NCBI RefSeq assembly: GCF_000318095.2
Contig: NZ_KB290718.1
Coordinates: forward strand, 45,263-109,262
DNA from: Alloprevotella sp. oral taxon 473 str. F0040
Lineage (GTDB): Bacteria; Bacteroidota; Bacteroidia; Bacteroidales; Bacteroidaceae
Length of the DNA stretch: 64,000 nt
Direction: 5' to 3'
The first letter of the stretch is position 1; each line of letters starts with the position of its first letter. Below, one piece after another: positions 40,242-50,444 of this stretch. Below the pieces are notes generated by a model. That model saw only the letters and a list, made by a program, of their open reading frames with translations. It was not told where the DNA came from and did not search any database. The translations under genes were made by a program, and so were the position numbers.

Positions 40242-42932
40242 ATGACATTCGACAATTTCACAATTAGAGCACAAGAAGCCTTGCAACATGCAGTGCAACG
40301 TGCTTCGGAATTGCGCCAACAAAGCATCACTCCAGCCCACTTGCTGCATGGCCTTATGGAAGTGGGTGAGAACATTACACAATTTCTCTTCGGCAAGACG
40401 GGAGTCAATGCACAATTACTCGCTTCAACCCTGGAACGTCACTTGCAGAGCCTCCCTCGCGTGGAAGGTGGCGAACCTTATCTTGACAACGACAGCAACA
40501 AGGTGCTCAATACAGCTCAAGAGATAGCTCGCAAAGAAGGTGATCAATTCACTGGACTCGAGCCCATTCTTTTGGCTTTACTCAACACACCGAGCGTGGT
40601 TGCCCAGATGCTGAAGGATGCTGGTATGACTGCTGCTGGACTTACCGCGGCTATTAAAGAACTGCGAGGAGGTAAGAAGGTGGATTCAGCTTCTGCAGAA
40701 GACACTTACCAAGCCCTCAGCAAATATGCACGTGACTTGGTGTCTGAGGCAAGAGATGGCAAACTCGACCCTGTGATTGGTCGCGACGATGAAATTCGCC
40801 GTGTACTTCAGATTCTTTCACGCCGAACAAAAAACAATCCCATCCTTATTGGTGAACCAGGCACAGGTAAAACGGCCATTGTAGAAGGATTAGCACAACG
40901 CATTGTCCGCGGCGATGTCCCTGAAAACCTGCGCAACAAGCGTCTATTCTCTCTGGATATGGGTGCCCTCGTTGCTGGTGCTAAATACAAGGGTGAGTTT
41001 GAGGAACGCCTCAAAAGTGTAGTCAACGAAGTCACCGCTGCCAATGGCGAGATTATTCTCTTCATCGACGAAATCCACACACTTGTCGGTGCTGGCAAGG
41101 GAGAAGGTGCCATGGACGCTGCCAACATCCTGAAACCTGCGCTCGCTCGTGGTGAACTCCGCAGTATCGGTGCCACTACGCTTGAGGAATACCAAAAGTA
41201 TTTCGAGAAAGACAAAGCTTTAGAACGTCGTTTCCAGACAGTGCTTGTTGATGAACCCACACCCGAAGATGCCATCTCCATTCTTCGTGGTTTGAAAGAG
41301 CGTTATGAGAATCACCACCACGTGCGCATCCAAGACGATGCTTTGATTGCTGCCGTGACACTCTCTCACCGCTACATCAGCGACCGCTTCTTGCCCGACA
41401 AAGCCATTGACTTGATGGACGAGGCTGCGGCAAAACTCCGCATGGAACGCGACTCTCAACCTGAACAGCTAGACGAAATCTCACGCCGTTTGCGACAACT
41501 CGAAATCGAACGTGAAGCGATTCGCCATGAAGTTGAGGTGGCCGCACAAAATACTCCCACCACCAATGGAAATGTAGCATCGACCGACCCAACTCATAAT
41601 GCCAAACTCACGGCTCTCAACCAAGAGATTCAATCGCTCGAGGAAGAAGAACACGAGTTGAAAGGCAAGTGGGAAGGCGAACGCGAGTTGCTGGCTAAGA
41701 TTCAAGCCCACAAACAACAAATCGAAGACCTCAAATACGAGGCAGAACGCGCCGAGCGTGAAGGAGACTATGGCAAGGTTGCCGAGATTCGCTATGGCAA
41801 GTTGCAACAGCTCGAAACAGAAATCGCAGAGATTCATCAACAGCTCCAACAACGCCAAGGCGCAGAAGCCATGGTCAAAGAGGAAGTCACCGCCGATGAC
41901 ATTGCGGATGTGGTAAGCCGTTGGACGGGTATTCCTGTGACACGCATGCTTCAAAGCGAACGCGAGAAGCTGTTGCATCTCGAAGATGAATTGCATGCTC
42001 GTGTCATCGGACAAGATGAAGCCATCACAGCCGTAGCCGATGCCGTACGCCGTAGTCGCGCTGGTTTGCAAGACCCCAAACGTCCCATTGGTTCGTTCAT
42101 CTTCCTTGGTGCAACGGGTGTAGGTAAGACGGAGTTGGCAAAAGCACTGGCCGAATGCCTCTTTGACGACGAAAACATGATGACCCGCATCGACATGAGC
42201 GAGTATCAGGAGAAATTCTCCGCCACCCGTTTGATTGGTGCCCCTCCAGGATACGTAGGTTACGACGAAGGCGGTCAACTCACAGAAGCAGTGCGCCGCA
42301 AACCCTATTCAGTCGTACTCTTCGACGAGATAGAGAAGGCACATCCCGACGTGTTCAACATCCTCTTGCAAGTGCTTGATGATGGTCGCCTCACCGACAA
42401 CAAGGGGCGCACGGTGAACTTCAAAAACACCATCATCATCATGACGTCCAACTTGCTCACAGGCAAGGAAACGGAAGTCTTCGGCACGAATGCTCAAGAC
42501 GATCACCATATTTCGGAAGCCACTCGGGAGAAACTGGTGAATCAGCTCACCCAACCTCGATTGTCCACCAACGGCACACCTATCCCAGGACTTCGCCCAG
42601 AGTTTGTCAATCGCATCGACGACATCCTCATGTTCCACGCCCTATCACGCAGTGAAATCGAGCAGATTGTGCGCATCCACATCAAGACCATCGCCCAGCG
42701 TTTGGAAGAACAAGGTATCACTCTTCGTGTGAACAATGATGCTGTAACTTTCCTCGCAGAAGAAGGCTACGATCCTGATTTTGGTGCTCGTCCTGTGAAG
42801 CGCGCCTTGCAGCAATATCTCCTCAACGATTTGTCACGCGCCATCTTGGGTGGCACTGTTTCTTCCGCACACCCCATTTTAGTGGAAAAGGAAGAACATG
42901 GCTTGGTGTTTAAAAACGACATCCTAAATTAA
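40242..42932 (+). CDS. clpB: ATP-dependent disaggregase ClpB
   Basis: An 896-residue Hsp100 protein. The Clp N domain (about 1-145), AAA-1 with Walker A GEPGTGKT at 204-211 and Walker [10 protein letters not shown], a long coiled-coil middle domain (about 405-560, rich in Glu/Gln/Arg), and AAA-2 with GATGVGKT at 623-630 are complete. The middle domain distinguishes ClpB from ClpA/ClpC; no ClpP-binding tripeptide loop was recognised. It rescues aggregated proteins with DnaK. Slightly longer than the usual 860 residues because of insertions in the middle domain. Monocistronic, with a strong terminator and a sigma-54-like promoter. Confidence 0.95.
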   Translation: MTFDNFTIRAQEALQHAVQRASELRQQSITPAHLLHGLMEVGENITQFLFGKTGVNAQLLASTLERHLQSLPRVEGGEPYLDNDSNKVLNTAQEIARKEGDQFTGLEPILLALLNTPSVVAQMLKDAGMTAAGLTAAIKELRGGKKVDSASAEDTYQALSKYARDLVSEARDGKLDPVIGRDDEIRRVLQILSRRTKNNPILIGEPGTGKTAIVEGLAQRIVRGDVPENLRNKRLFSLDMGALVAGAKYKGEFEERLKSVVNEVTAANGEIILFIDEIHTLVGAGKGEGAMDAANILKPALARGELRSIGATTLEEYQKYFEKDKALERRFQTVLVDEPTPEDAISILRGLKERYENHHHVRIQDDALIAAVTLSHRYISDRFLPDKAIDLMDEAAAKLRMERDSQPEQLDEISRRLRQLEIEREAIRHEVEVAAQNTPTTNGNVASTDPTHNAKLTALNQEIQSLEEEEHELKGKWEGERELLAKIQAHKQQIEDLKYEAERAEREGDYGKVAEIRYGKLQQLETEIAEIHQQLQQRQGAEAMVKEEVTADDIADVVSRWTGIPVTRMLQSEREKLLHLEDELHARVIGQDEAITAVADAVRRSRAGLQDPKRPIGSFIFLGATGVGKTELAKALAECLFDDENMMTRIDMSEYQEKFSATRLIGAPPGYVGYDEGGQLTEAVRRKPYSVVLFDEIEKAHPDVFNILLQVLDDGRLTDNKGRTVNFKNTIIIMTSNLLTGKETEVFGTNAQDDHHISEATREKLVNQLTQPRLSTNGTPIPGLRPEFVNRIDDILMFHALSRSEIEQIVRIHIKTIAQRLEEQGITLRVNNDAVTFLAEEGYDPDFGARPVKRALQQYLLNDLSRAILGGTVSSAHPILVEKEEHGLVFKNDILN

Positions 42933-42995
42933 AGTGTGAACATCATGATGTGAATATACATCATTCCGATATTCAATATCGCTACCCCTACCCCA

Positions 42996-43032
42996 CTCCC
43001 CCGCATTCTCTCAGATGCGGGGGAGTATTTTT
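42996..43032 (+). terminator. Terminator of clpB
   Basis: CTCCCCCGCAT (42996-43006) and ATGCGGGGGAG (43015-43025) form a perfect 11-bp GC-rich stem followed by TATTTTTT. Confidence 0.92.
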
Positions 43033-43046
43033 TATGTTCACCCGAC

Positions 43047-43076
43047 TTGAATATACTTTTTTGACTTGTAGTTTTG
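43047..43076 (+). promoter_or_regulatory. Distal promoter candidate of pflB
   Basis: TTG (43047-43049), 19 bases, then TAGTTTTG (43069-43076). It lies about 470 bases before pflB and would give a long leader. Confidence 0.45.
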
Positions 43077-43309
43077 CAAAAGTGCAACTTTTTTGGGGTA
43101 GGCATCCTTCAGAACAAAATTGTAATGATTACAATCTCAAAATTATTCACCCAAAATTTACCTACATTTTGCAAAGTCTAGATATTACAATTCGTAGTTT
43201 TAAGAAAATGTCGCCTGCGTCAGATTGCACAAATCACCCTATTTTGCGCAATCGCAAAGGCAATCCCAGCCATTAACACTCTTTTTATTGCAGTTTCTTT
43301 GCGAAATAC

Positions 43310-43341
43310 TTGCAAGATATAAAGATAATATCGTATTTTTG
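43310..43341 (+). promoter_or_regulatory. Proximal promoter of pflB
   Basis: TTG (43310-43312), 21 bases, then TATTTTTG (43334-43341), giving a leader of about 200 bases. An imperfect dyad, TTGCG...TTGCAA (43299-43315), overlaps the upstream element and could be an operator; that is speculative. No gene is seen in 43077-43549. Confidence 0.6.
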
Positions 43342-43549
43342 TGTCGTCTGAGATAAATAACCCGCGACAAATCTCCATCAGCAATGGAAAAGCAGACAAC
43401 ACGACAGTGCAAAAATGCAGAAATTACTGCATATTTTCAAAGTCGCAGCAGTTCTTCTAAATCTGCAGCAACCTTCTCACTGTCACCCAACCCATTTCCA
43501 CTACTGAGGGAGGTTTCCTCAACAAACAATCATTCAAACAACAACCATC

Positions 43550-45787
43550 ATGAAACTGACCGATATTGCAGGTAGCTTCGAAGGTAACATCTGGAAGCGC
43601 GAAGTAAATGTACGCGACTTCATCCAGTACAACTACACTCCTTATGAAGGCGATGACAGCTTCCTCGCCCCTGCCACTGACAACACGCTCGCCCTTTGGG
43701 ACAAATTGAGCGAAATGTTCAAGGTAGAACGTGAGAAGGGTCTCTACGACGTAGAAACTCGTCTTCCCCAAAGTGTCACCACTTATGGTGCTGGCTACAT
43801 CGACAAGGACAAGGAAGTCGTAGTAGGTCTCCAAACTGACGCTCCCCTCAAGCGCGGTATCTTCCCCAAGGGCGGTGTGCGCATGGTAGAAAATGCCCTC
43901 AATGCTTATGGCTATGAGTTGGATCCATGGACTAAAGAAATCTTCACCAAGTATCGCAAGACTCACAACGAAGGTGTGTTCTCGGCTTACACTTCCGACA
44001 TCCGTCGCTGCCGCAACAGCCATGTCATCACTGGTTTGCCCGATGCTTATGGTCGCGGTCGCATCATCGGTGACTATCGCCGTGTTGCCCTCTATGGTGT
44101 AGACAACCTCATCGCTGACAAGCAAGCTTATCTCAATCGTCTTGAAATCCAAGAGATGAACGACAAGACGATTCAACTCCGCGAAGAGACTACCGAGCAA
44201 ATTAATGCTTTGAAAGAGCTCATCAAGCTCGGTGAAGCTTATGGTTTCGATCTCTCTCGTCCTGCTGAGAACGCTCGCGAAGCAGTACAATACGTATACC
44301 TCGCTTACCTCGCAGCCATCAAAGACCAAGATGGTGCTGCTATGTCTATCGGTCGTGTGTCTACTTTCTTGGACATTTACATCGAACGTGACATCAAGGC
44401 TGGTAAGCTCTCTGAAGTAGAAGCTCAAGAACTCATCGACCAGTTCGTGATGAAGCTCCGTATCGTGCGCTTCCTCCGCACTCCTGAGTACAACGCTCTC
44501 TTCTCTGGTGACCCTGTTTGGGTGACTGAATCTATCGGTGGTATGGGTATGGACGGCCGCACTATGGTAACGAAGACCAGCTTCCGTATCCTCCACACCC
44601 TCACCAACCTCGGCCCTGCGCCCGAACCCAACCTCACTGTGCTTTGGTCTACTCGTCTTCCTGAAAACTGGAAGAAGTACTGCGCTAAGATGTCTATCGC
44701 TACCTCTGCTATCCAGTATGAGAACGATGACCTCATGCGTCCTGACTACGGTGATGACTACGGTATCGCATGCTGCGTATCTCCTATGCGCATCGGTAAG
44801 CAAATGCAGTTCTTCGGTGCTCGCGCCAACCTCGCTAAGTGTCTTCTCTATGCCATCAACGGTGGTGTCGATGAACTCAACGGTAAGCAAATCTCTCCCC
44901 TCTTCCCTGCTATCACAAGCGAATACCTCGATTTCGATGAGGTAATGGCTAAGTTCGAGCAAATGATGAGCTGGTTGGCTCGCGTTTATTGCAACGCCCT
45001 CCGCATCATCCACTACATGCACGACAAGTATAGCTACGAAGCTCTCGAAATGGCTCTTCACGACGGCGACATCATTCGCACTCGCGCTAGCGGTATCGCT
45101 GGTATCTCCATCGTGGCAGACTCTCTCGCAGCAATCAAGTTTGGCAAGGTGCGCGTGATCCGCGACGAGCGTGGCCTCGCTGTTGGTTTCGAACAAGAAG
45201 GTTCTTACGTGCCTTTCGGTAACAACGACGATGCTACTGACGAACTCGCTGTAATGATCACTGAGAAGTTCATGAACTACATGCGTCAGCACGACACCTA
45301 CCGCGACTCTATTGCTACTCAGTCCTTGCTCACCATCACTTCTAACGTGGTCTACGGTAAGCACACTGGTGCTACTCCTTGCGGTCGTCCTTCTGGCGTG
45401 CCTTTCGCTCCTGGTGCTAACCCCATGAACGGTCGTGACACCAAGGGTGCTGTAGCTTCTCTCGCTTCTGTGGCGAAGTTGCCTTTCCAACACTCTCACG
45501 ACGGTATCTCTTACACTTGGGCCATCTCTCCTGCTACCCTCGGTAAGGACGAAGTGAGCCGCGAGACTAACCTCGTAAACCTCATGGATGGATACTTCAC
45601 TCCCGATGGTGGTCAACACCTCAACGTGAACGTATTTGACCGCGATCTTCTCTATGATGCAATGGAGCATCCTGAGAAGTATCCTCAGCTCACCATCCGC
45701 GTTTCGGGTTACGCTGTGAACTTCATCAAGCTCACTCGCGAACAACAGCTCGACGTGATTTCTCGTACCATTAGCTCTAGCTGCTAA
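43550..45787 (+). CDS. pflB: Formate C-acetyltransferase (pyruvate formate-lyase)
   Basis: A 745-residue glycyl radical enzyme that splits pyruvate with CoA into acetyl-CoA and formate in anaerobic metabolism. The adjacent catalytic cysteines C408-C409 lie in [12 protein letters not shown] and the radical glycine G720 in RVSGYAVNF near the C-terminus, as in the E. coli enzyme. The start [20 protein letters not shown] is used. Highly biased codon use suggests strong expression and produces a 788-codon open frame on the other strand. The activase gene follows 118 bases downstream. Confidence 0.97.
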   Translation: MKLTDIAGSFEGNIWKREVNVRDFIQYNYTPYEGDDSFLAPATDNTLALWDKLSEMFKVEREKGLYDVETRLPQSVTTYGAGYIDKDKEVVVGLQTDAPLKRGIFPKGGVRMVENALNAYGYELDPWTKEIFTKYRKTHNEGVFSAYTSDIRRCRNSHVITGLPDAYGRGRIIGDYRRVALYGVDNLIADKQAYLNRLEIQEMNDKTIQLREETTEQINALKELIKLGEAYGFDLSRPAENAREAVQYVYLAYLAAIKDQDGAAMSIGRVSTFLDIYIERDIKAGKLSEVEAQELIDQFVMKLRIVRFLRTPEYNALFSGDPVWVTESIGGMGMDGRTMVTKTSFRILHTLTNLGPAPEPNLTVLWSTRLPENWKKYCAKMSIATSAIQYENDDLMRPDYGDDYGIACCVSPMRIGKQMQFFGARANLAKCLLYAINGGVDELNGKQISPLFPAITSEYLDFDEVMAKFEQMMSWLARVYCNALRIIHYMHDKYSYEALEMALHDGDIIRTRASGIAGISIVADSLAAIKFGKVRVIRDERGLAVGFEQEGSYVPFGNNDDATDELAVMITEKFMNYMRQHDTYRDSIATQSLLTITSNVVYGKHTGATPCGRPSGVPFAPGANPMNGRDTKGAVASLASVAKLPFQHSHDGISYTWAISPATLGKDEVSRETNLVNLMDGYFTPDGGQHLNVNVFDRDLLYDAMEHPEKYPQLTIRVSGYAVNFIKLTREQQLDVISRTISSSC

Positions 45788-45814
45788 TCTAGCATCGAGA
45801 CATCCTTTCTCATC

Positions 45815-45868
45815 GCAAGACACTCATCGCTGCGGATAGCCCCGGCCTTGGGTGTCTTGCCCTTTCTT
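45815..45868 (+). terminator. Hairpin between pflB and pflA
   Basis: GCAAGACAC (45815-45823) and GTGTCTTGC (45852-45860) form a 9-bp stem with a structured 28-base loop, followed by CCTTTCTTT. The weak T-run suggests partial termination, which would lower pflA relative to pflB. Confidence 0.6.
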
Positions 45869-45905
45869 TAAGCTCTACAGCTATTTTTATTATCCTCTCC
45901 TCATC

Positions 45906-46655
45906 ATGAGCACTCCCTCTCCACTCGTTGGTCGCATCCATTCCCTTGAATCCATGGGCACAGTCGATGGCCCTGGCATCCGTTTTGTCACCTTCTTGCA
46001 AGGCTGTCCCATGCGCTGCCAGTTTTGCCACAATCCCGACACCTGGGATTTGAAGGGTAAAACCCAATATGAGCTGACTCCAGAAGAACTGATGCGCGAG
46101 GTGCGCAAATACAAGAACTTCATCCGATCGGGTGGTGTCACTTGCACAGGTGGAGAACCCTTGGTGCAAGCGGAGTTTGTAGAGGCATTTTTCAAACTTT
46201 GCCACGAAGAAGGTCTTCACACCGCTCTAGACACTGCAGGATCCGTGTGGAATGAAGCAGCCCGCCGCGCTGCAGCAGAAGCCGACCTCATCCTCTTCGA
46301 TGTGAAGACTGTGGACGACGACATCCACAAGGATTATATCGGTGTGACACGCCAAAACAATGCTCGCTTCTTGGACTATCTCCAAGAGATAGGCAAACCT
46401 GTTTGGTTACGTCATGTGGTGGTGCCTGGCATCACCGATAGAGACGACCGTCTGCATGCCGTGGCAGAATATCTAAAGCCCTATTCAGTGATTGAGCGTG
46501 TGGAAGTGCTGCCCTATCACATCATGGGGTCGTACAAGTATCAAGAGTTGGGCCTTCAATACCCACTCGAAGGGGTAGACCCACTCTCTAAAGAGCGCAA
46601 AGAGAATGCACAACGCATCTTTGCCGAACATCTACCCAATATCAAAATTCTTTAA
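45906..46655 (+). CDS. pflA: Pyruvate formate-lyase activating enzyme (radical SAM)
   Basis: A 249-residue radical SAM enzyme. The 4Fe-4S ligands C34, C38 and C41 are in GCPMRCQFCHNPDTW, followed by the SAM-binding GGVTCTGGEPL. It makes the glycyl radical on G720 of the neighbouring PflB. The start at 45906 (MSTPSPLVGRIHSLESMGT) is chosen; an upstream in-frame ATG lies inside the intergenic hairpin. Confidence 0.96.
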   Translation: MSTPSPLVGRIHSLESMGTVDGPGIRFVTFLQGCPMRCQFCHNPDTWDLKGKTQYELTPEELMREVRKYKNFIRSGGVTCTGGEPLVQAEFVEAFFKLCHEEGLHTALDTAGSVWNEAARRAAAEADLILFDVKTVDDDIHKDYIGVTRQNNARFLDYLQEIGKPVWLRHVVVPGITDRDDRLHAVAEYLKPYSVIERVEVLPYHIMGSYKYQELGLQYPLEGVDPLSKERKENAQRIFAEHLPNIKIL

Positions 46656-46698
46656 ACATGGGTTTTGGTTGAAAGCACACTTTCAGCAATCTCAATTT

Positions 46699-46734
46699 AG
46701 CTGCGCAGTCCTTACGGGCTTCGCAGCTTTTTTG
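46699..46734 (+). terminator. Terminator of pflBA
   Basis: AGCTGCG (46699-46705) and CGCAGCT (46722-46728) form the stem, followed by TTTTTT. It lies about 45 bases after the pflA stop. Confidence 0.85.
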
Positions 46735-46737
46735 TGC

Positions 46738-47420
46738 CCTCACTTATATAGGGATAGATATAAGGGCAAAGAGTGAAAAATACGAAGAAAACTGCACTTT
46801 TTTCTTTGCGCTACCACATTTATGCAATTTACACATTACAAAATAGAGATTTGAAGTAGTGTAAAGGTAATCTGCTAAAGTACTAAGTACCTAATAGAAT
46901 TCAGACTCTTCAACTTGGGTACTTGGGATGGCAAGAAATGGGGAAGCATAACAACAAAGTTTCCTCGTACACGCGCGCGCATTCCCTGCGATTTTATGCA
47001 TTTTGCTTTCACAACCTTCACCAAGCTAGGTAGCGTTTCCTAAAACTGCGGTGTTTTTAGGGCTACACAACTCATCATTTTTAGGGTAGCACATTGCAAA
47101 ATTATCTTCTATATGAAGATTCATAACTAAACACTGTTCCTAATACCCTAGTACACTCCTTATATTCAACATGCTACAATGATTTCTGTGAAGGTTGTGA
47201 AAGCAAAAAGTGCAAAAATTGCTGTAGTGCGCGCGTACGCGCGCACGCGAGAGCGACGGAATATTGAAAGATACACACAAGAAAAGAAAACTTTAAGTTT
47301 GCCTACAGCTTGCTCGGAGAAGACAAAGAAAAAGTCGGAGATGATGATCAATCTCTCCGACTTTCTTCCCACTAAATCGGAGAGATTCTCTATCAACTCC
47401 GACATAATCTTTCACGCTCT
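46738..47420. repeat. Composite intergenic repeat, copy B (inverted relative to copy A)
   Basis: In the 46735-47549 gap between the convergent pflA and HhH genes. From left: the distal block (46741-46810, reverse complement of 18362-18432); a link with TAAGTACCTAATAG that recalls the TAGGTACTA of copy A; the GC arm (46970-46981); inner arm 47001-47021; 166-bp spacer; inner arm 47188-47210; GC arm to 47253; and hairpins AGTCGGAGA/TCTCCGACT (47333-47341 with 47354-47362) plus further TCGGAGA units to about 47403. No gene is encoded. The remaining 47421-47549 shows nothing recognisable. Confidence 0.8.
46970..47253. repeat. Inverted-arm core of repeat copy B
   Basis: Left: CACGCGCGCGCATTCCCTGC, a link, and TTTTGCTTTCACAACC/TTCAC ending at 47021. 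Right: GTGAAGGTTGTGAAAGCAAA from 47188, a link with AATTGCTGTAG, then GCGCGCGTACGCGCGCACGC ending near 47253. Inner arms are perfectly complementary over 21 bp. The spacer is 47022-47187 (166 bp). Confidence 0.87.
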
Positions 47421-47549
47421 AACATGATATGAACCGCTTCACTAAATCTCTCCCTAAACAGAATTATTTCTTTGGGGTAACCAATCGGTGGGCATTTCTA
47501 CTACTACCTGTGGTCCCTTGCTTCATCAGAAAAGTTAAGTGGCCATGAC

Positions 47550-49610
47550 TCAAAAACGATAACGCACCCTAAGCCCCAATCGCAAGGAATAGTCAGAGGA
47601 TTCTTCAACTGCCGCAGCGTTAGAGGCATGCGGACGATTCCAACGATGCATCATGGCTATGCGAGTGGACAGAGACCACGCTCGAGAGGGATTCCAGTTC
47701 ACCACAGCGACTCCCGAACAACCTGTGCCATAAAAAACAGGAAAAGCTCCCGTACCAGGTAGCTGGGGCTGGTAGGTATATAGGCGAGTGTCGAAACTAT
47801 CGGTGGAGAAGAGATTCAGAGCCCCCGAAACCTCCCAAGGAGAAGAGGGAGCATAGCGTAGACGTAGAGAAGCCATGGCTCCATACTGCTGCTTTCCCCG
47901 CAGCTGTTGCTTATTCATAGCTACATCTAAGCTGGTTTGGCACATCCAGGCTCCTGAAGTACGCCGAACGCTCAGGCGCAGCGACTGACGTGCCACCCAC
48001 TGCAACCATGGCGCGTGCTGAGGGATGGTCTGTTGCTGCGACGTGAGACGATAGCGCAGCGACCACTGCACTGCACGATAAGGAACGTAGGTGATGAGTG
48101 ATTGGGCCGCGACACCCGACGAAGGGGCAGCTGCTCGCCATGTGGGCAAGGGATGATGATAGACATGAACAAAACTTTGCCAATGCAGTTTGCGCCAGCG
48201 CGAGGTTTCGTAACCCAGGAGTGCCCCCATCTCATTTTGCACCTTCGTGCCCCGCTGGAAGGTACGTGCCATCGGTGCGATGTTACGACCACTCAAGTGG
48301 CGAAGCTGAAGCAGAAGAATGTCGGATGAGGAAAGTTGATAGCGCAGAAAACTGGCGAAGGCTGTTCCTCCAGAAAGATTCACCGTGCCTTCACCTTGCA
48401 CGCTCCAATGGCGGGCATAGTGAGCAAAGTCTACACTCACTCCCAAGGCATCACTCCCTACCATAGGAGCAGGCACACCGCGCTTGGTTGGACTTGACGG
48501 GAAGGGACGAGAAAAGTGATTGCCTAAAAAGCCTATACCCCACTCTGTTTGGACATTTTTCCAAGCACCGTGCGCTCCGAAGAGGAAATGACCTAAGGTG
48601 GCACGATGTGAGAGTTCAAGACGAGAGCGATGCAGGCCATTTGAATAGACAGACTTCACCTCACCATCTTGAAAACTGGCATCTAAGGTGCGATAACTCG
48701 CAAAGGCTGTCCATTGCCAACGACCTTGTTGCTGTTGCCAGGCTGCTCCGCGCAAATAATGCGCCTCATCGGTGGAGGTGTTGGGGGTGATGCGCGTGAG
48801 ATGTCGAGGAAGACTTAAAAAATAGGGTTGTACGAAAGTGCCGAAACGATGACCGATGAGGAGACCTTGGGCAAACTGGGCATGATAATCACCCAAAATG
48901 AGTTGGCGTTGCTTCTTAAGGTTGTGCTTTTCGACGAAAAAGGAGGCATGATCGAAAGGTACATTACGATAGGCCGCTAGCGGTTCTCCAATGTCGTGAT
49001 CCAGGGTGAGCCCTGCTCTCCATGATTGGTGCGACTGCACGCGATATCGCAAGGTGTTGCTCCAAGGGAGTCCGAGAAAACGGTGTTTCTCATCGACTGG
49101 ATGCTGAGAATTTCCACCAAAGAATGGCGAACTAGGAAGGGGCAATTGTGCGCGATATTCGAGACTATGACGAGCTGAGATCCACTGATGCCGAAAATCA
49201 CTAGGGGATTGGAGGGTGTCGCCCGCTTCGACAAAAAGGCTGAGCCACTTGAGTTGCTGCGCTTCCAAACCATGCACCATCATGAGATCGGACGGAGAGG
49301 AGAAAGCACGCAATCGACTGCGATAGGCGAGCAAAGAATCGACCTGAGAAGCAGAAAGCAAGGAAAGTTCGAGGAGTTGTTGACGAGTGGCGATGTTAAG
49401 ATTCAATGGATGTTGATACAGATTTTCTAAATAATCAAGAGTCGTGCCTCCACGATCTATGGGGGAGGGGCTATCATCATCAACTTCTCGGCTCTGAAGA
49501 TACTCTTCCACAAAATCATCCCAGGAGATGAGGGGCTTTCCGCGTACGATAGTCTGTGCAGGAAGTAGAAGTGTACACCAAAACCCTAGGATAAGAAGGA
49601 GGTTTCTCAT
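47550..49610 (-). CDS. Helix-hairpin-helix domain outer-membrane beta-barrel protein
   Basis: A 686-residue exported protein. The start at 49610 (MRNLLLILGFWCTLLLPAQ) gives a clean signal peptide; the in-frame extension to 49721 does not. Residues about 60-140 resemble paired helix-hairpin-helix motifs (LNLNIATRQQLLELSLLSAS; FSSPSDLMMVHGLEAQQL), as in ComEA-like proteins. The remaining about 480 residues show alternating aromatic beta strands ending in aromatic Phe (RVRYRF), typical of an outer-membrane barrel. The family is common in Bacteroidetes but its function is unknown; DNA handling at the surface is a possibility. It is followed by no clear terminator. Confidence 0.72.
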   Translation of the reverse strand: MRNLLLILGFWCTLLLPAQTIVRGKPLISWDDFVEEYLQSREVDDDSPSPIDRGGTTLDYLENLYQHPLNLNIATRQQLLELSLLSASQVDSLLAYRSRLRAFSSPSDLMMVHGLEAQQLKWLSLFVEAGDTLQSPSDFRHQWISARHSLEYRAQLPLPSSPFFGGNSQHPVDEKHRFLGLPWSNTLRYRVQSHQSWRAGLTLDHDIGEPLAAYRNVPFDHASFFVEKHNLKKQRQLILGDYHAQFAQGLLIGHRFGTFVQPYFLSLPRHLTRITPNTSTDEAHYLRGAAWQQQQGRWQWTAFASYRTLDASFQDGEVKSVYSNGLHRSRLELSHRATLGHFLFGAHGAWKNVQTEWGIGFLGNHFSRPFPSSPTKRGVPAPMVGSDALGVSVDFAHYARHWSVQGEGTVNLSGGTAFASFLRYQLSSSDILLLQLRHLSGRNIAPMARTFQRGTKVQNEMGALLGYETSRWRKLHWQSFVHVYHHPLPTWRAAAPSSGVAAQSLITYVPYRAVQWSLRYRLTSQQQTIPQHAPWLQWVARQSLRLSVRRTSGAWMCQTSLDVAMNKQQLRGKQQYGAMASLRLRYAPSSPWEVSGALNLFSTDSFDTRLYTYQPQLPGTGAFPVFYGTGCSGVAVVNWNPSRAWSLSTRIAMMHRWNRPHASNAAAVEESSDYSLRLGLRVRYRF

Positions 49611-49689
49611 AGTCAGATCGGTTGTTGTAAGGGAGAAGGTATTAGGAGTAAGGTGAAGGTTCGATTGATGCGGATCAGAAGAAGAGGAG

Positions 49690-49746
49690 GAAACAAAGCA
49701 GCGCATCCTTCTTTCGCGCAATAAGGAGCGAAAAAGAAGGATGCGC
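49690..49746 (-). terminator. Terminator of the small beta-barrel gene
   Basis: CGCATCCTTCTTT-CGC (49702-49717) pairs with GCG-AAAAAGAAGGATGCG (49728-49745) with a two-base bulge; leftwards a T-containing stretch follows. It lies about 30 bases past the stop. Confidence 0.65.
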
Positions 49747-49775
49747 GAAGCAATGTTTAGGAGGTTGGTAAGAGC

Positions 49776-50309
49776 TTAGAATTTAGCTACGATACCGAAA
49801 GAGAGATTAGCTTGTGAGTAGTTGCCTGAAAGCACTTGTTGGCGTACCTCAGCATTCACAAATACATTTTCAGAAAGGAAGTATTGCACACCACCACCGA
49901 AGTTGGCTCCTAATGAACCTGTGTGGGTGTAGACTGTGGTATTCTCAAGGGTGCCGAGCTTCAAACCCCAGTTGGAGAAAGAGAAACCTGCGAGGGGATA
50001 CACGGCAAACTTAGGAGAAAGACGGAATACGTAGTGAGCATTGGCATTGATGTCCCAAGCGTACAAACCGTTGGAGGGGAAATAGTAGCCGAAAGAGCCT
50101 TCAAGACGTACGTTGTTCGTCACAAAGTGCTGGTACTTGGCCCCGATACCGATGTTGTTGTTGTAGCTACCAAAGAGGAGGTTTAAACCTAAGGCTTTGG
50201 TATTGGTGTTGTCGTTAGCTACAATGAAAGCCTGTGCTTGGGGTTGGGTTTGTGCTTGGCTTTGCACCGCAAAAGCAAGCATAGCCGCAAAGAAAAGAGT
50301 TTTTTTCAT
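49776..50309 (-). CDS. Small outer-membrane beta-barrel protein (opacity/porin-like)
   Basis: A 177-residue protein with a signal peptide (1-20, MKKTLFFAAMLAFAVQSQAQ) and a barrel of about eight alternating strands (IGIGAKYQHFVTNNVRLEGS; NANAHYVFRLSPKFAVYPLA), ending with F. Such proteins are abundant outer-membrane components in Bacteroidetes. The start at 50309 is preferred over an in-frame ATG 14 codons upstream because of the signal peptide. A TATTTTTG element (50385-50378) could be its promoter, but no clear upstream element accompanies it. Confidence 0.8.
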   Translation of the reverse strand: MKKTLFFAAMLAFAVQSQAQTQPQAQAFIVANDNTNTKALGLNLLFGSYNNNIGIGAKYQHFVTNNVRLEGSFGYYFPSNGLYAWDINANAHYVFRLSPKFAVYPLAGFSFSNWGLKLGTLENTTVYTHTGSLGANFGGGVQYFLSENVFVNAEVRQQVLSGNYSQANLSFGIVAKF

Positions 50310-50444
50310 CTGATGATTGTGTTGGATGATGCGAAATAAAAGAGCACCCACCTCAACAATAAAGGAAGTGGATGCTGCAAAAATAGTAAATCTTTTTGAA
50401 TATCACGTGACTCTGCACTGATAATCTGCCTTTCTGCTGAAGAA

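Noticed and set aside
40808-42736. Minus-strand frames opposite clpB
   Set aside because: Shadows of a complete ClpB coding sequence.
43457-45823. 788-codon open frame antisense to pflB
   Set aside because: It mirrors the strongly biased codons of pflB, has no recognisable domain, and pflB is unmistakable with catalytic CC and radical glycine.
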